Shown here piece by piece: positions 35,031 to 48,345 of a stretch of 64,000 bases of DNA. Where the stretch lies: NCBI GenBank assembly GCA_030737875.1, contig CM060920.1, positions 483,444,861 through 483,508,860 on the forward strand. Direction: 5' to 3'. This DNA is from Allium sativum (lineage: Eukaryota > Streptophyta > Magnoliopsida > Asparagales > Amaryllidaceae). Under the pieces are notes generated by a model. That model searched no databases. It saw only the letters and a program-made list of their open reading frames with translations, and was not told the origin of the DNA. A program made the translations under genes and the position numbers. Position 1 is the first letter of the stretch. Each line of letters begins with the position of its first letter.

Positions 35031-35756
35031 ATGTCTGGTAGACGCTCAGCGAGGATATCACAGAAGTGTGTAGATCCAGAGTCATCAAATTATTACAATC
35101 TTGATGCACTTCCATCAGACCCGGAATGGGATAACTCTAGATCTGATTATGAAACAGATACAGAATCAACATCTTCTGAAAGCACATCGCTTGATGACGA
35201 AGGGGATAATCGGGCTCCTGATGAAATTGAGGGTGATAAGTAATTGGAAAAGTCAAGTGATTCCATAGCTTTCAAACTGGACGATTTAATATTAAAGAAA
35301 TTCCGTTTAAGGCATGGGATCCCCTAGGATGATGTGAAAACCCCAAAGAAAGAAGACAAACACCACTTTGCCCCAAAAGGGTACATGGCTATTAGCAAGG
35401 TCATGTGCACAGTAGGTGCTATTCCTCCTTTTCCTCCAATCGTTGTCGATCTCCTGAGACGCATATGTATTGCTCCCATGCAACTCCATCCCAGTGCTTA
35501 CGCTGCTCTTTACACCTTGTATATTGCATATGTAGAAATCCTAGAGACCGAGCTCGTTTTCAAAGATTTGAACTTTTATTATTATTTCAAGCATCGTTCC
35601 ATAGGAACTCCGAACTTTATTTTCTTTGAATCGATCCCTTCCAAGAAGGTGTTGTCGGATGGGCACAGTAACTTAGGCGATTCCAAATTCGAATGGTTTT
35701 ACATAAAACATCAAGTTGGATGTGCGAGGAGGTGGTTACAATCAAGTAGGTTCTGA
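35031..35756 (+). pseudogene. Antisense ORF of D, N-terminal part (gypsy-type transposon domain)
   Basis: ATG 35031 (MSGRRSARISQK), then an acidic Ser/Glu-rich stretch. After two in-frame stops (35241-35243 and near 35325) comes a domain with IPPFPPIVVDLLRRICIAP, QLHPSAYAALYTLYIAY, NFYYYFKHR and NFIFFESIP. This resembles the plant 'putative gypsy type transposon' proteins (Pfam PF04195), of unknown function, often followed by coiled coils. A splice donor-like CAA/GTAGGT is near 35743. It runs antisense to gag-pol, as do additional ORFs reported in Tat-lineage elements. Assigned by motif resemblance only. Confidence 0.65.
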
Positions 35757-35807
35757 ATCTTCCCAACTGCATAAATAAAGTGCTAATATCTTCTTTTTCT
35801 GTATAGC

Positions 35808-36102
35808 TCATAATTTCCAAAAACAGGAAGGCGAAGTATATAAAGAACGCCTATCCCGCCTTGTAAAAAGAAACTCTGAATTTTGTAGAATCAAGAACTG
35901 TATAACCGATGAAAATCTTCATAAACATCATCTTATCGATATAAGATTTGGGCTTGGACAGGGTGGCAGGCCTTACAGATATGTGCCCCCAACTTTAATT
36001 CTTAGGGAGTCGACTAGCATTCCCCCAGCTGAGGGGCGGGTGACAACGGAAATCAAAGCATTACCTGGTCTGTCCAAAAGACCTTCGCCGATGATTGACC
36101 GG
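35808..36102 (+). pseudogene. Antisense ORF of D, second exon (5' part), split by B
   Basis: Opens after an acceptor-like TTCTTTTTCTGTATAG (ends about 35807) and stays open to the B insertion at 36102/36103. It encodes a basic segment, then RPYRYVPPTLILRES. The same reading continues in frame on the far side of B at 45931, once the ACCGG duplication is discounted. No known catalytic motif. Confidence 0.55.
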
Positions 36103-38643
36103 TGTGACGGCCCGCCCCGCACCAGCCGGCATTTCCTCCGAAAGTGCGTTGTACACATGCCCAACTAGCACAGAACGGTCGCCAAAGAAAGGAAAGAAGA
36201 GAATGAACTAATCGAAAACCTGTAGAATGTCTCACAGCGCATGGAACAAAATATAATAATAATGTACTTGACATAAAACAGGCGAGACAGTGCATAACCT
36301 GATAACTAAAACCAACATCAACATAAGAGTAGCAGAAGTCTAAATACAACTTATTACAACTTTTCAAATTACTGTCTCTAAACAAAAGAAAGGAAGGGTG
36401 CACTACTAATGCCCAAAGTAGTGACCAGCAGCGACACAGGGAGAATATCTATATATGTATCATACGTGGAGCCTCCTGCTCGTCTCCGGTACGGCTATTT
36501 GTGCATCACCAGCTAACCTGTCTCTAGTCAGCTCGTGAGAGCACCCAGAGTAATCAGAAGAGACATAAGACTTTGGGTCAAACAAAAAATCTGGTATGAG
36601 CGATAAACAGCTAAACAGAACAATAACAGGTATACTAAACCATACCTGAACCTGGACCTGCAACCAAAGAGTTAGCACTACATACCGTACAATTCTCCAA
36701 GGTGCCACTAAACAGATGGTGCAAAGAATACGGGGGTAGGGGTGTGCATGTCATAGTGATGGCGAACAAATCAAACATAACAACCATCCTCACATCTCTC
36801 ACTCAGTGCGTAAAGCATACAATATCCACCACTTTGATCACTAGACCCATCGAAGTAGTGACGGAGTTCGACTTGTACGACTACTGCTACTACCAAGCTT
36901 ACCTCATGGAGTCATGACCAAATCTTTACAAATGACCCACCTCATTGGTCTATAGCTCTTTAGTCGTACCTAGGCCACTGTGTCCCTGAATCCGTTCACG
37001 TACTCCCTACAGATAGTGATTCAAAGTTACAGACATCGACAACCCCTTATCACACGTCCCGCAGCAAAGCCCAATCATGAAGCTCACTCATTGGTTCCCA
37101 TCTGGATCTTGAGCCAAAGCTCCTCATTTGGACCTCCTTTGCATCTTGGGTTTGGTCGAATTGGAGTTGGCCTTCAGAAGAGTCATCATGTAGAAATAGA
37201 AATACACACTCGGTTCGGTTCGGTCACCCATGCTCGGTTCGGTTCGGGTTCATCTCCTCCATGCGGTTGGGTTCAGCTTCTCACATGTGGCTCGGTCCGG
37301 TCCGATGGTAAAGTACCAAGGTCCTCCATATAGTGTCAAGTTCCGATCCGATCCAACCTTCCCTGTTGTCTCTTTCGTTTGCACGCCTCAGAAGATGCCA
37401 GCTCCGGTTCGGTTCGGTAGCCGATCTGATCCCATGCCTTAGCTCCGATCCGATCCCCATTTTATCCCTCCGATCTGATCCTCTACCCAACTCCAACCCT
37501 AAGCAAATGGCCTTCCTTCTCGCCAAGCCTCTTATGCTAACTTCCAATCCGAATCAAGTCCACTTGCCCGGTTCTCTTATCCGATCCGAGCCCAATAATC
37601 CGATCCGATCCAGTTTGGAACCCTGCACATTTCCTACAACTTTCCAGCGACTGTTTTACGCCAGTCGACGGCGTTTTCGACCAATCTAACACTTCTAGAA
37701 AATCACAAATCATACCATATAGTCATGTCAACATGTACAATCAATCATAAACACCAAAACAACAACTATAGCATGTAGAATGGATCAAACATACCCAAAA
37801 TCCTATATTTTCCCTTAAGCATGTTCTAGCATAGTTAATTATAGGATTATCAAAACTTAACCAAATAAACCCAAGTTTCTAACAGAGGTCAAAAACATTA
37901 TTTAAGAATTTATAAATATTTACTGGAATTTATTAGTGTATAAATTCGCTAATCAACACTAATTACCCTTAATTAACCGTAATTAGTGAGGAACTATGCA
38001 AATCACTCACCTTGGCCACAAATAAAATACCAAATCTGAAATGAATCTCTATTTGGCATGAATACTGATATCTAACAGCAGCTCTAACTCTGATCTGGTG
38101 CTATTCCTCCTTAATTTGATGTTGCTAAGCCTAATCCTTGATTAGAAAGTGAGTTGGAGGTGTTTTAGAGGTTGGAAGCCGTTGTTAGGTTGAAGAGAGG
38201 GTTTGTGCGGCTGGAAAATGAGTGAAAAACTGAAATCCTAACCCTAGCAGCCCTCAAATGCCTCTAATCCCGAAATCCCCCATTGGGCCTAGATGTTAAT
38301 CACCCGGTTAAGCCCAATTAAGTTGTTTTTCACTATCTGAAACTTGTTTCAGCCATATCTCCCAAACGGTAAGTCCGTTTGGCTAATGTGACCACTCTAC
38401 GGAAAGGTAAACCATCATCCGGATCTAATGGAAGTGGTTTCAGGTCAAAACTCCTTTTCAATCAAAAGTTATAGCCAAAACAAGATCAGCTAGGGGCAAA
38501 ACGATCATTTAAAAACCGACAAAAATCACGAACATGGGAAATGACCCCATAAGTCGTCTCCCAAAGTTACATGACCATACGACTTCATATGTGAGAAATA
38601 AATATTCTACAATCCTTCGATGTGTAGAATGCGGGTCGTTACA
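36103..38643 (-). repeat. 3' LTR of B, 2541 bp
   Basis: On the plus strand reads TGTGACGGCCCGC to GGTCGTTACA. Contains the reversed splice donor (38010/38011) and pentamer arrays (37205-37620). Confidence 0.93.
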
Positions 38644-38693
38644 CTCTCCCCCCCCTCCCCCCCTTAAGAAATTTCGTCCCCGAAATTCCTTAA
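38644..38693 (-). promoter_or_regulatory. Polypurine tract and GNRA-loop hairpin of B
   Basis: C-rich run 38644-38663 (purine-rich on minus, longer than in A). Beside it a 13-bp stem (38664-38676 with 38681-38693) closes a loop that reads GGGA on the minus strand. The stem arms match those of A. Confidence 0.8.
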
Positions 38694-38823
38694 CCCAAAA
38701 CATACAAAGGATCCCGCATTCCTACCAATCATATACAACAATCAAACATGCAAAACAAACAAACAAGCCTATCCTAGCTTGCGGAAAGACTAAATCGAAG
38801 TTAAAATCTTACCAGACAAAGAA

Positions 38824-40124
38824 TTATGGATACGTCTTCCTAATGCTCTCCTCTGTCTCCCAAGTACAGTCATTCTCATTCTCGCCCCACTGAACCTTGA
38901 CTAATTTCACTGCCTTCCTTCGAAGCTGCTTCGTATCGTTCCCAACAATACGCATAGGCCTGCGGTTCCCAACCGCCTCGTGTTCAACCTCGATATCATC
39001 CAACTGATCAGGTGAAATAGTCACATCTGGGTCATGTACGAATTTCCTTAACTGGGAAACATGAAATACGTTATGAACTCCTGCCATTTTGTCTGATAAT
39101 CCAACTTTACATGCCAAATTCCCAATTTGCTCAAGAACTGGGAATGGACCAACAAATCTTGGTGCTAACTTGCCTCTCCTGCCAAATCGTATCACGCTCT
39201 TCAACGGAGAAATCTTGATAAACACCAAGTCGCCAATGGAAAACTTGAATTCTCTTCTCCTTTTACCGGCATAACTCTTCTGCCTATCTTGGGCAGCCTT
39301 CATTCGATGTTGGATAATCTTAATCGTAGCTGAAGTTTCTCTTATCACATCGGGTCCAAGCACAAACTTCTCGCCAGTTTCTACCCAACATGACGGTGAG
39401 TTGCACGGTCTTTCGTACAAAGCTTCAAACGGAGCCATACCAATACTGGATTGGTAACTATTATTATATGCAAACTCTACTAGATGCAAATGGTCATCCC
39501 AAGATCCACCAAAATCCAATATGCAAGCTCTCAAAAGATCTTCTAACACTCGATTCACCCTCTCTGTCCGTCGGTTTGAGGATGATACGCGGTACTGAGA
39601 TGTAGTTCTGATCCTAACGCCTCTTGTAAGATCTTCCAAAATCCACTAGTGAACAACGGATCTCGGTCACTCACAATGCCTTTGGGTATTCCATGAAATC
39701 TCACTACCCACTTTATATACAGTTCCGCTAACTTAGCTGCCATCCTGTTTGACTTGATGGGTATAAATCTTGCACTTTTGGTCAATCGGTCCACAATCAC
39801 CCAAATGCTATCATGGCCCGATCTAGTCCTTGGTAACCCATCAATGAAATCCATTGACACTTGTTCCCATTTCCATTCTGGGATTTGTAATGGTTGTAGC
39901 AAACCATTAGGCTTCTTTTGTTCAACTTTAACTAGCTGGCAGTTCATGCATTTGGATATAAACTGCCCAATGTCTCTTTTCATCCCTTCCCAGTAGTAGG
40001 TCAGCTTCATGTCTCGGTACATCTTGTTACCACCGGGGTGTATAGTCAGTTTTGAGTGATGACATTCTCTAAGCACTTCATCTCTCAATCCATTGACATT
40101 GGGTACGACTAGTCTTCCATTCTT
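38824..40124 (-). pseudogene. Integrase and chromodomain of chromovirus B
   Basis: After the shared TGA (40125-40127) comes an intact-looking zinc finger (KCMNCQLVK, tryptophan kept where A has a stop), the core with MDFIDGLP and VSDRDPLF, then a 4-base deletion just after AYHPQTDGQ (near 39603) that shifts frame ahead of the catalytic Glu. The downstream frame (ERVNRVLEDL, GPF domain, KVQWGENENDCTWETE) continues to a TAA at 38824-38826, which replaces the GAA of A and removes the last residues. The element is not functional as read. Confidence 0.92.
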
Positions 40125-42213
40125 TCAAAGCCATCCATCTCGATCAAGCCCATACTTGTTCATCTCTCCGTCAATTCCCATCTTTAACTTTGAGATGACT
40201 TCCAATAGGTTAGGATCGTCCCTATGACTGGAACCAATCCGCTCAATCAGAGTGGGTCTGATCGTCAAACTTGCTAACATTTCTGGATCCAATTCGCACT
40301 TTAGTCTGAAATCATACCCAGCGATGTACTCCAGTTGCTTCCATTCTAGAAACATAGCCCCTAAACTGGCATGTCTTCTACTCAATGCATCAGCTACCAC
40401 ATTGCCATATCCTGGTGTGTATGCGATATCGAAATCATAGGAAGCTAAGAATTCTAACCACCTTAGTTGTCGGAGATTTAGATCCTTTTGAGAGAAAAGA
40501 TACTTTAACGATTTATTATCGGTAAACAACTCGAATCTTTCTCCCAAGAGATAATGTCTCCACATCTTCAATGCAAACACGATCGCTGCCAATTCCAAAT
40601 CATGGGTAGGGTATCTTTTCTCATGCGGTTTCAGTTACCGGCTTGCATATGCTACAACCCTACCTCCTTGCATCAATACAGCACCTAGTCTGGTACCACA
40701 TGCATCCGTATATACCGTCATCTCTTCATTCCCCTTAGGGATGACTAACACTGGTGCACATGTCAACTTTTCCTTTAGACTCTTGAATGCATTCTCGCAC
40801 CTTTCGTCCCAGACGAAGGCTTGATTCTTCTTGGTCAACTGAGTCAACGGTGCTGCTATCTTGGAGAAGTCTTGGATAAACTTACGATAGTATCCAGCTA
40901 ATCCCAAGAAACTTCTTATGTCTGTTGCATTCTTGGGCGTAGACCAATCTTGTACCATAGCCACCTTCGCAGGGTCCACGGCAATACCATTCTCTGAAAC
41001 AACATGGCCCAAGAATCTCACTTCCCTCCTCCATAAGTGACACTTAGAGAATTTTGCTTTCAACTGGTGTTTTCTCAACACCTCCATCACTATCCTCAAA
41101 TGTTCCTTGTGCTCTTCCTCTGTTCTCGAATAGACCAAAATATCATCCACGAACACAAGGACAAACTTATTCAACTGATCTCTGAATACCCTATTCATAA
41201 GATCCACAAAGTATGTTGGGGCATTGGTCAGCCCGAATGGCATGACCAACCACTCATTAAATCCCGACGGCTTCCAGAATGTCGTTTTAGCTATCATCTC
41301 AGCTTCCACTCTAAGCTGATGAAAACCTGTCGCGAGATCCAACTGAGAGAATACTCTCGCGCCACTCAACTGATCAAACAAATCATCTATCTGCGGTAGA
41401 GGATACTTATTCTTCCTTGTCACTTTATTCAACTCGCGGTAGTCTACACACAAACGAAGGGAACCATCCGCCTTGGTAGCAAACACAACTGGTGCTCCCC
41501 ATTCAGAAACACTCCTTCTGATAAATCCCTTCTTCAAAAGATCGCTGACTTGCACCCCGATCTCTCGCTGCTCCCTTGGTGCCATACGATGAAGTGGCAT
41601 CACTATAGGTCTGGCATCTTTCACTAAATCAATACGGAACTCAATCTCTCGGTGTGGTGGAAGCCCGGTCACTTCCTCGAAGACGTCCGGATACTGGCCA
41701 ACCACGGGCAACCCTGACAACTCACTATGCGGGATGTCGAGGGAATTTAGAAAACTAGCCATTACCCCATCACCGGGTAGACCACCAAACACTACCCTCC
41801 GCCCATCATCCGCTCTAGCTGTCACCAAAAAGCCCTCACTGTCTACCACCACCCCGTATCTTTGGAGCCAATCGACTCCCAAAATAATGTCAAACCCAGT
41901 AAAGCCCAAAACAAAGCAATCACAAACAAACATGCATCCATGACTCGGTAAGACCACATTACGACAAATCATGCTAAGGTTAGTCGAACCACCAATCGGG
42001 TTCGTCATTACTAAAGGTCTATCGACGATCTCGGGCTCCAATCCCAACCTATCTACCAGGTCACTAGATATGAAAGAACTGGAAGCCCCGGTATCAAACA
42101 AAACTCTAACAGGAACATCATAAACAAAAAGCATATCTTGAATAACGACATTCTTTCCCTTATCCGCCGCAGTTGGGGCATTCGACGAAGAAGGAAAAGC
42201 ATTAAGGGCATAT
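40125..42213 (-). pseudogene. pol: Protease, reverse transcriptase and RNase H of chromovirus B
   Basis: DTGA protease site, reverse transcriptase with [12 protein letters not shown] and FVDDILVYS, and RNase H with Asp kept in VYTDACGT, the residue that is Glu in A. A TAA at 40635-40637 replaces CAA within RNase H. The frame ends with TGA at 40125-40127, at the same codon as in A. Same frame as gag. Confidence 0.92.
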
Positions 42214-43181
42214 GCCTTCACCATCTGCTTTTCTTTAGGGGGTTGCGGACACTTGTCCTTGTGATGTCCCACTTGGCCACAGTTAAAGCACTTCCTATCC
42301 GCTGGCTTGGCCCAACACTCTTTGGCATAGTGGCCCTTCTTACCACAGCTGAAGCACTCAACATCTTGCTTATTCCTTTTCTTTTGGCCATCCTTAGTCT
42401 GATTCTTCTTTGTCTTATTCTGAGAACCACTCTTGCCTCCACCACTTGCTTGTGGTTTTGGCTCCTCTGCAGATTGAACCTCAGTCTTTGACTTAGGGTA
42501 AAGACTCTCGGACCTCAATGCTTTCCCCACCATCGACTCAAACGTCTCATCGATGTGGTTAATAAGCCTTTCCCCAAAGTATTGATCCAAGCCAGTTATG
42601 AACTTCTCGTTCTTCTTCTCGGCAGTATCAATAAGAGATAACCCATACTTCGAAAAAGTGTCGAATTCGGCAATATACTCCGAGACAGCTCAACCATTCT
42701 GCTTGAGCTCCAAAAATTTCTTAAATAGCACTGACTTCTGAGCACCTGGAATGAACTTATCGCTAAAGCGAACCTTAAACTGCTTCCAAGTGATCTGATC
42801 TTCGGGAGTAGCTGCCTTTATAGCATTCCACCAATTCATTGCCCGTCCTTGCAGCTGACGGGAAGCTAGCCTTCTCTTCATCGCATCCTCGATACCCAAG
42901 TCTTCGAAGATACGCTCGCAGCTATCCAACCAATCCTGAACATCCATGGCCGACTCCATTCCGTGGAACGGTTTCCCACCAAGACTAGTATAATCCTTAT
43001 TCAGCTTAGCGAAATCGGCCCTAGGCGCCTGCACTATTGGACCACCACCATTACCACCATTAGGAGCTGCCCTCTGCACATCCCTAAGCATCTCTCTCAT
43101 GACGTCAGTAAACATCGTCCTCATGTCAACAGCATTCCCATTATTGGATCCTCTACCGGCACCTCTTGCGTATCGGCTCAT
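42214..43181 (-). pseudogene. gag: gag of chromovirus B (stop at 42690)
   Basis: Starts MSRYARGAGRG at 43181, eight bases after an acceptor-like TTTTGTCTTTACAG. The gag core is intact up to KQNG, where TGA (42690-42692) replaces the AGA of A. The frame then continues to two CCHC knuckles ([14 protein letters not shown] and [14 protein letters not shown]). The positions of A's stops are sense codons here, which shows the lesions arose separately. Confidence 0.92.
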
Positions 43182-43366
43182 CGTTTAATCTGTAAAGACA
43201 AAACGATTAACCATCTCCATAGTGGTGCTAGTGCAGTGCGACTTCATCCTTAGCTATACTAATAGTATATATAGCTTTGAAAACCAAAATAATCAAAAAT
43301 AAGCTCTCTCTAATACATATACTATCACTCCCTGATAACTTCCCTAGGTTAACTACGCAACCTAGA

Positions 43367-43378
43367 GCTCTGATACCA
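43367..43378 (-). promoter_or_regulatory. Primer-binding site of B
   Basis: Plus GCTCTGATACCA (minus TGGTATCAGAGC), two bases from the 5' LTR at 43381. Confidence 0.95.
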
Positions 43379-43380
43379 AG

Positions 43381-45925
43381 TGTGACGACCCGCCCCGCAC
43401 CAGCCGACATTTCCTCCGAAAGTACGCTGTACACATGCCCAACTAGCATAGAACGGTCGCCAAAGAAAGGAAAGAAGAGAATGAACTAATCGAAAACCTA
43501 TAGAATGTCTCACAGTGCATGGAACAAAGTATAATAATAATGTACTTGACATAAAACAGGCGAGACAGTGCATAAGCTGATAAATAAGACCAACATCAAC
43601 ATCAGAGTAGCGGAAGTCTAAATACAACTTATTACAACTTTTCAAATTACACTCTCTAAACAAAAGAAAGGAAGGGTGCACTACTAATGCCCAAAGTAGT
43701 GACCAGTAGCGACACAGGGAGAATATCTATATATGTATCATACGTGGAAGCCTCCTGCTCATCTCCGGTACGGCTAATCGTGCATCACCAGCTAACCTGT
43801 CTTTAGTCTGCCCGTGAGAGCACCCAGAGTAATAAGAAAAGACATAAAACTCTGGGTCAGACAAAAAGTCAGGTATGAGCAATAAGCAGCTAAACAGAAC
43901 AATAATAGGTATACTAAACCATACCTGAATCTGGACCTGCAACCAAAGAGTTAGCACTACATACCGTACAATTCTCTAAGGTGCCACTAAACAGATGGTG
44001 CAAAGAATATGGGGGTGGGGGTGTGCATTTCATAGTGATGGCGAACAAATCAAACATAACAACCATCCTCACATCTCTCACTCAGTGTAAGGCATACGAT
44101 ATCCACCACTTTGATCACTAGACCCATCGAAGTAGTGATGGAGTTCGACTTGTACGACTACTGCTACTACCAAGCTTACCTCATGGAGTCATGACCAAAT
44201 CTTTACAAATGACCCACCTCATTGGTCTACAGCTCTTTAATCGTACCTAGGCCACTGTGGCCCTGAATCCGTTCACGTACTTCCTACACATAGTGATTCA
44301 AAGTTACAGACATCGACAACCCCTTAGCACACGTCCCGCAGCAAAGCCCAATCATGAAGCTCACTCATTAGTTTCCATCTGGATCCTGAGTCAAAGCTCC
44401 TCATTTGGACCTCCTTTGCATCTCGGGTTTTGGTCGAATTGGAGTTGGCCTTCAGAAGAGTCGTCATGTATAAATAGAAATACACACTCGGTTCGGTTCG
44501 GTCACCCATGCTCGGTTCGATTCGGGTTCATCTCCTCCATGCGGTTCGGTTCAGCTTCTCACATGTGGCTCGGTCTGGTCCGGTGGTAAAGTGACAAGGT
44601 CCTCCTTATAGTGTCAAGTTCCGATCCAATCCAACCTTCCATGTTGTCTCTTTCGTTTGCACGCCTCAAAAGATGCCAGCGCCGGTTCGGTTCGGTAGCC
44701 GATCCGATCCCATGCCTTAGCTCCAATCTGATCCCCTTTTTATCCCTCCGATCCGATCCTCTGCCCAACTCCAACCCTAAGCAAATGGCCTTCCTTCTCG
44801 CCAAGCCCCTTATGCTGAGTTCCAATCCGAATCAAGTCCACTTGCCCGGTTCTCCTATCCGATCCGAGCCCAATAATCCGATCCGATCCAGTTTGAAACC
44901 CTGCACATTTCCTGCAACTTTCCAGTGACTGTTTTACGCCATTCGACGGCGTTTTTGACCAATCTAACACTTCTAGACAATCACAAATCATACCATACAG
45001 TCACAGCAACATGTACAATCAATCATAAATACCAAAACAACAACTATAGCATGTAAAATGGATCAAACATACCCAAAATCCCATATTTTCCCTTAAGCAT
45101 GTTCTAGCATAGTTAATGATAGGATTATCAAAACTTAACCAAATTAACCCAAGTTTCTAACAGAGGTCAAAAACATTATTTAAGAATTTATAAATATTTT
45201 TCCAGAATTTATTAGTGTATAAATTCGCTAATCAACACTAATTACCCTTAATTAACTGTAATTAGTGAGGAACTATGCAAATCACTCACCTTGGCCACAA
45301 ATAAAATACCAAATCTGAAATGAATCTCTGTTTGGCGTGAATACTGATGTCTAACAGCAGCTCTAACTCTGACCTGGTGCTATTCCTCCTTAATTTGTTG
45401 TTGCTTAGCCTAATCCTTGATTAGAAAGTGATTTGGAGGTGTTTTAGAGGTTGGAGGTCATTGTTAGGTTGAAGAGATGGTTTGTGGCGGCTGGAAAATG
45501 AGTGAAAAACTGAAATCCTAACCCTAGCAGCCCTCAAATACCTCTAATCCCGAAATCCCCCATTGGGCCTAGGTGTTAATCACCCGGTTAAGCCCAATTA
45601 CGCTGTTTTTCGCTATCTGAAACTTGTTTCAGCCATATCTCCCATACGGTAAGTCCGTTTGGCTAATGTGACCACTCTACTGAAAGGTAAACCATCATCC
45701 GGATCCAATGGAAGTGGTTTCGGGTCAAAAGTCCTTTCCAATCAAAAGTTATGGCCAAAACAAGATCAGTTAGAGGCAAAACGGTCATTTAAAAACCGAC
45801 AAAAATCACGAACATGGGAAATGACCCCAATAGTCGTCTCCCAAAGTTACATGACCATACGACTTCATATGTGAAAGAAATAAATATTCTACGATCCTTC
45901 TATGCGTAGAATGCGGGTCGTTACA
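43381..45925 (-). repeat. 5' LTR of B, 2545 bp
   Basis: Plus strand TGTGACGACCCGCC to GGTCGTTACA. The splice donor is at 45290/45289 (minus) and the pentamer arrays lie at 44487-44895. Followed by TSD ACCGG. Confidence 0.93.
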
Positions 45926-47851
45926 ACCGGGATGACGAGGATTTGAATGTGTACACTGGAGGTGAAGCTCGAACTAATGAACCCAAGGATGCCTCCATCC
46001 TCGAAGGGGAGAATCCTTCCAAGAAACCACCACCAACTAAACCCTCAACTCATGATTCTTTAATGGAGGAGGAAATATATGGGGATTTAGAAAAACTTCC
46101 CCTACCGGATAATATTTACACATCTGAGGACTTTGGAGTGGGACTGATCTTCCCTATCTCCGAGGAAGAATCCACTCCAGTCAAGGAAAAGGAAGCTGCA
46201 CAGAAGAGCCTAGCTCCGGGCCCTGGCCTGTTAGGGGGATCACATGGGACACACTCATCACATGCACCACACATCATAATGTTCACACACCGTAGGTACT
46301 TATGGTTCTTATACTTGCTTGTTACTTTTACAGGAAAAATTCCTCGTCGTCGCTCCTATTTTCATCGGGAAATTCGTGAGTGCATGCCCAGACTCAATCC
46401 CATAATTGAGCATGATCGTAGTGTTAATCGGGGAAGAGACATTAAGAAACACTACGATTCCCATTAGCCTCATCCTACATGCTCTCGCTCTCCTTCAAAA
46501 CAAGATCCCGAGAAGCACCGTAGTTGTCAAGTGCCACATGCAGGATGAAAACAACTCCCCAAAGCTCCTACTCCCCCGAAGGGTATTCCTCCTTAGGAAA
46601 AATCCTCTAAGAAGCATCATGAATCCAAGGACAAGCATAAGGATCCAAGTAAAGGTTTTGGAAAAAGAGAAGGCAACCCTTGTCCCTTCTGGCCAACACA
46701 ACTTGGACACTACCACCACACAGGAGGTGGCCCTTACTTCTGAAAACAAGTCAAAGCTAGAGCGTTTGTGAAAGTAGTTCCCCGACATCTATTTTGAAAG
46801 GATGCTTTTCGTTGTAGATTTCGAACTGGTTCCTGACGAATGGGATACAGAAGTTGTGGACCGAGTCAGTCATGTGGCTAAACAATATAGGGCAATGAAG
46901 AAGCATGCCAAGAATCTTTCAGAGGTTATCCGCCAACTGGAAGTAGATGCGGCCAGAGCTAGAGTGAAGATCGAACATGACATCAAGGCCAGAAACAAGG
47001 CTGAGAAAGAAATCGAAGATACTCAAGCTCATCTTTCCTTAGCTCAGAGAGATGCCGAAAATTACAAGACAGAGTTAGAATGTGCAAAGAAACGCTTCCA
47101 CTTTGAACTCGATTCGAATAGCCAAGAGCGTGTGGGCCTGAAAAAGGGGATAAAGGATCTCAGGACGATTAATACTAGACTAAAGATGTAACAGGACCGC
47201 TTTGCGCAGAAAAAGCTGCTTGGGAGAAAGAAATGACAAGCTTAAGGTATAGACTTGCCTATGCTGAGGAGAGAGCAGCTCTTGCTGAAGGACATGCCAA
47301 CGAAGCCCTCAAGTCCGCCTCAAATGTTACCTTTAAACTTGCCGCGGCTGAACACGAAATAGAAGGGTTTGATGAGTTATTAGTAGACTTTTTCGCTCAG
47401 GTCATTCGAACTCGAGACTTCTCCTGGATCAAGAACTAGCCCACCACCTTGGTTGATGTGCGGGACTAGATTGTTGAGAGCGAAAGACAACGCTTAAAGG
47501 TTGAGGAGCAAACAGTTGAGAAGACCACTTTTTCTCCCAAATTAATAATGGTTGCTTCTCGTAATGCTGGTGCTAAACCAGCCGAGGGAAATGTAGCAAA
47601 GCAAACAGAGGTCGAGAAAGCCACCGTACCATCGATCCCTAAATCCCCTGAAATCCCTAAACAAACTGAGGTTGAAGCAACCGAGAAGGCTATCGTGCCA
47701 TCGAGCACTGATGCTCCTAAGGATGCTGAAATCATTGGGGCCTTAAAGGACACTGATGGTGATGACGGGGATGATGAAGAGGATGTTACTATTACAGGAG
47801 AGACAAAGGATGATGATAATCTGACCTTAGCCGACATGAAGGCCAAACAGG
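45926..47851 (+). pseudogene. Antisense ORF of D, middle part with coiled coil
   Basis: Continues the exon cut by B (DDEDLNVYTGGEA from 45931). After a Gly/Pro-rich stretch, an acceptor-like TTGTTACTTTTACAG ends at 46333. Then come basic segments in shifted frames, and from 46802 a long charged helical stretch (LEVDAARARVKIEHDIKARN) typical of a coiled coil. A stop at 47189 and another near 47437 break it. From 47548 it is rich in Glu, Thr and Asp. The layout, N-terminal domain plus coiled coil, matches PF04195-type proteins. Interrupted by the MITE after KAKQ (47850). Confidence 0.55.
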
Positions 47852-48337
47852 TAGGGCTGTCAATGGATATACGAAAAATCCAAAATCTGTCTGCATCCGT
47901 ATCCAAAAAGCGGATAAATATCCGATATCCGGGAAAGCGGATGCGGATGCGGATATAGGCATATCTGCATCCAAAAATTATCCGTTCGCTTTTTTTTCCC
48001 ATTATAGCTTAAATTATGTGTATTTTAACATTATTAAATATACTAATTTATTAATTTGAAAATTAAAAGTCTACTAAACGCATGTTTATTGCTCAAAATT
48101 ACATATTATCATCATATTTATTTGTTTTTAGCAATTTAGTAATCAATTAGGTTGAAAAAGATGATTATTAAGCTGAAATTATTAATTGATTTATCGATAG
48201 TTGGCGGAGCGGATAATTATCCGATATCCGTCTGTATCCGCGGATACGGATATCCGATATCCGAAAATGGTTTCAGATGCGGATGCGGATACGGATATGG
48301 CACTATCCATATCTGAAAGTATCCGTTGACAGCCCTA
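47852..48337. mobile_element. hAT-type MITE, 486 bp, TSD CAAACAGG
   Basis: Terminal inverted repeats TAGGGCTGTCAA and TTGACAGCCCTA, flanked by an 8-base duplication CAAACAGG (47844-47851 and 48338-48345). An 8-base duplication and TAGGG-type ends fit hAT elements. Subterminal parts on both sides are full of GGATATCCGATATCCG words in both orientations, like clustered transposase-binding sites; the centre is AT-rich. No coding capacity. Removing it restores the frame of the antisense ORF of D. Confidence 0.92.
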
Positions 48338-48345
48338 CAAACAGG

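Larger units (their letters stand above)
36103..45925 (-). mobile_element. Chromovirus B (Ty3/gypsy, Tekay-like), complete, TSD ACCGG
   Basis: LTRs 36103-38643 (3') and 43381-45925 (5'), same ends as A. ACCGG lies at 36098-36102 and 45926-45930. Primer-binding site, gag, pol, chromodomain and polypurine tract are in order on the minus strand. Very similar to A in protein and LTR but lacking I. Broken by stops at 42690, 40635, 40125 and 38824 and a 4-base deletion near 39603. Confidence 0.95.
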
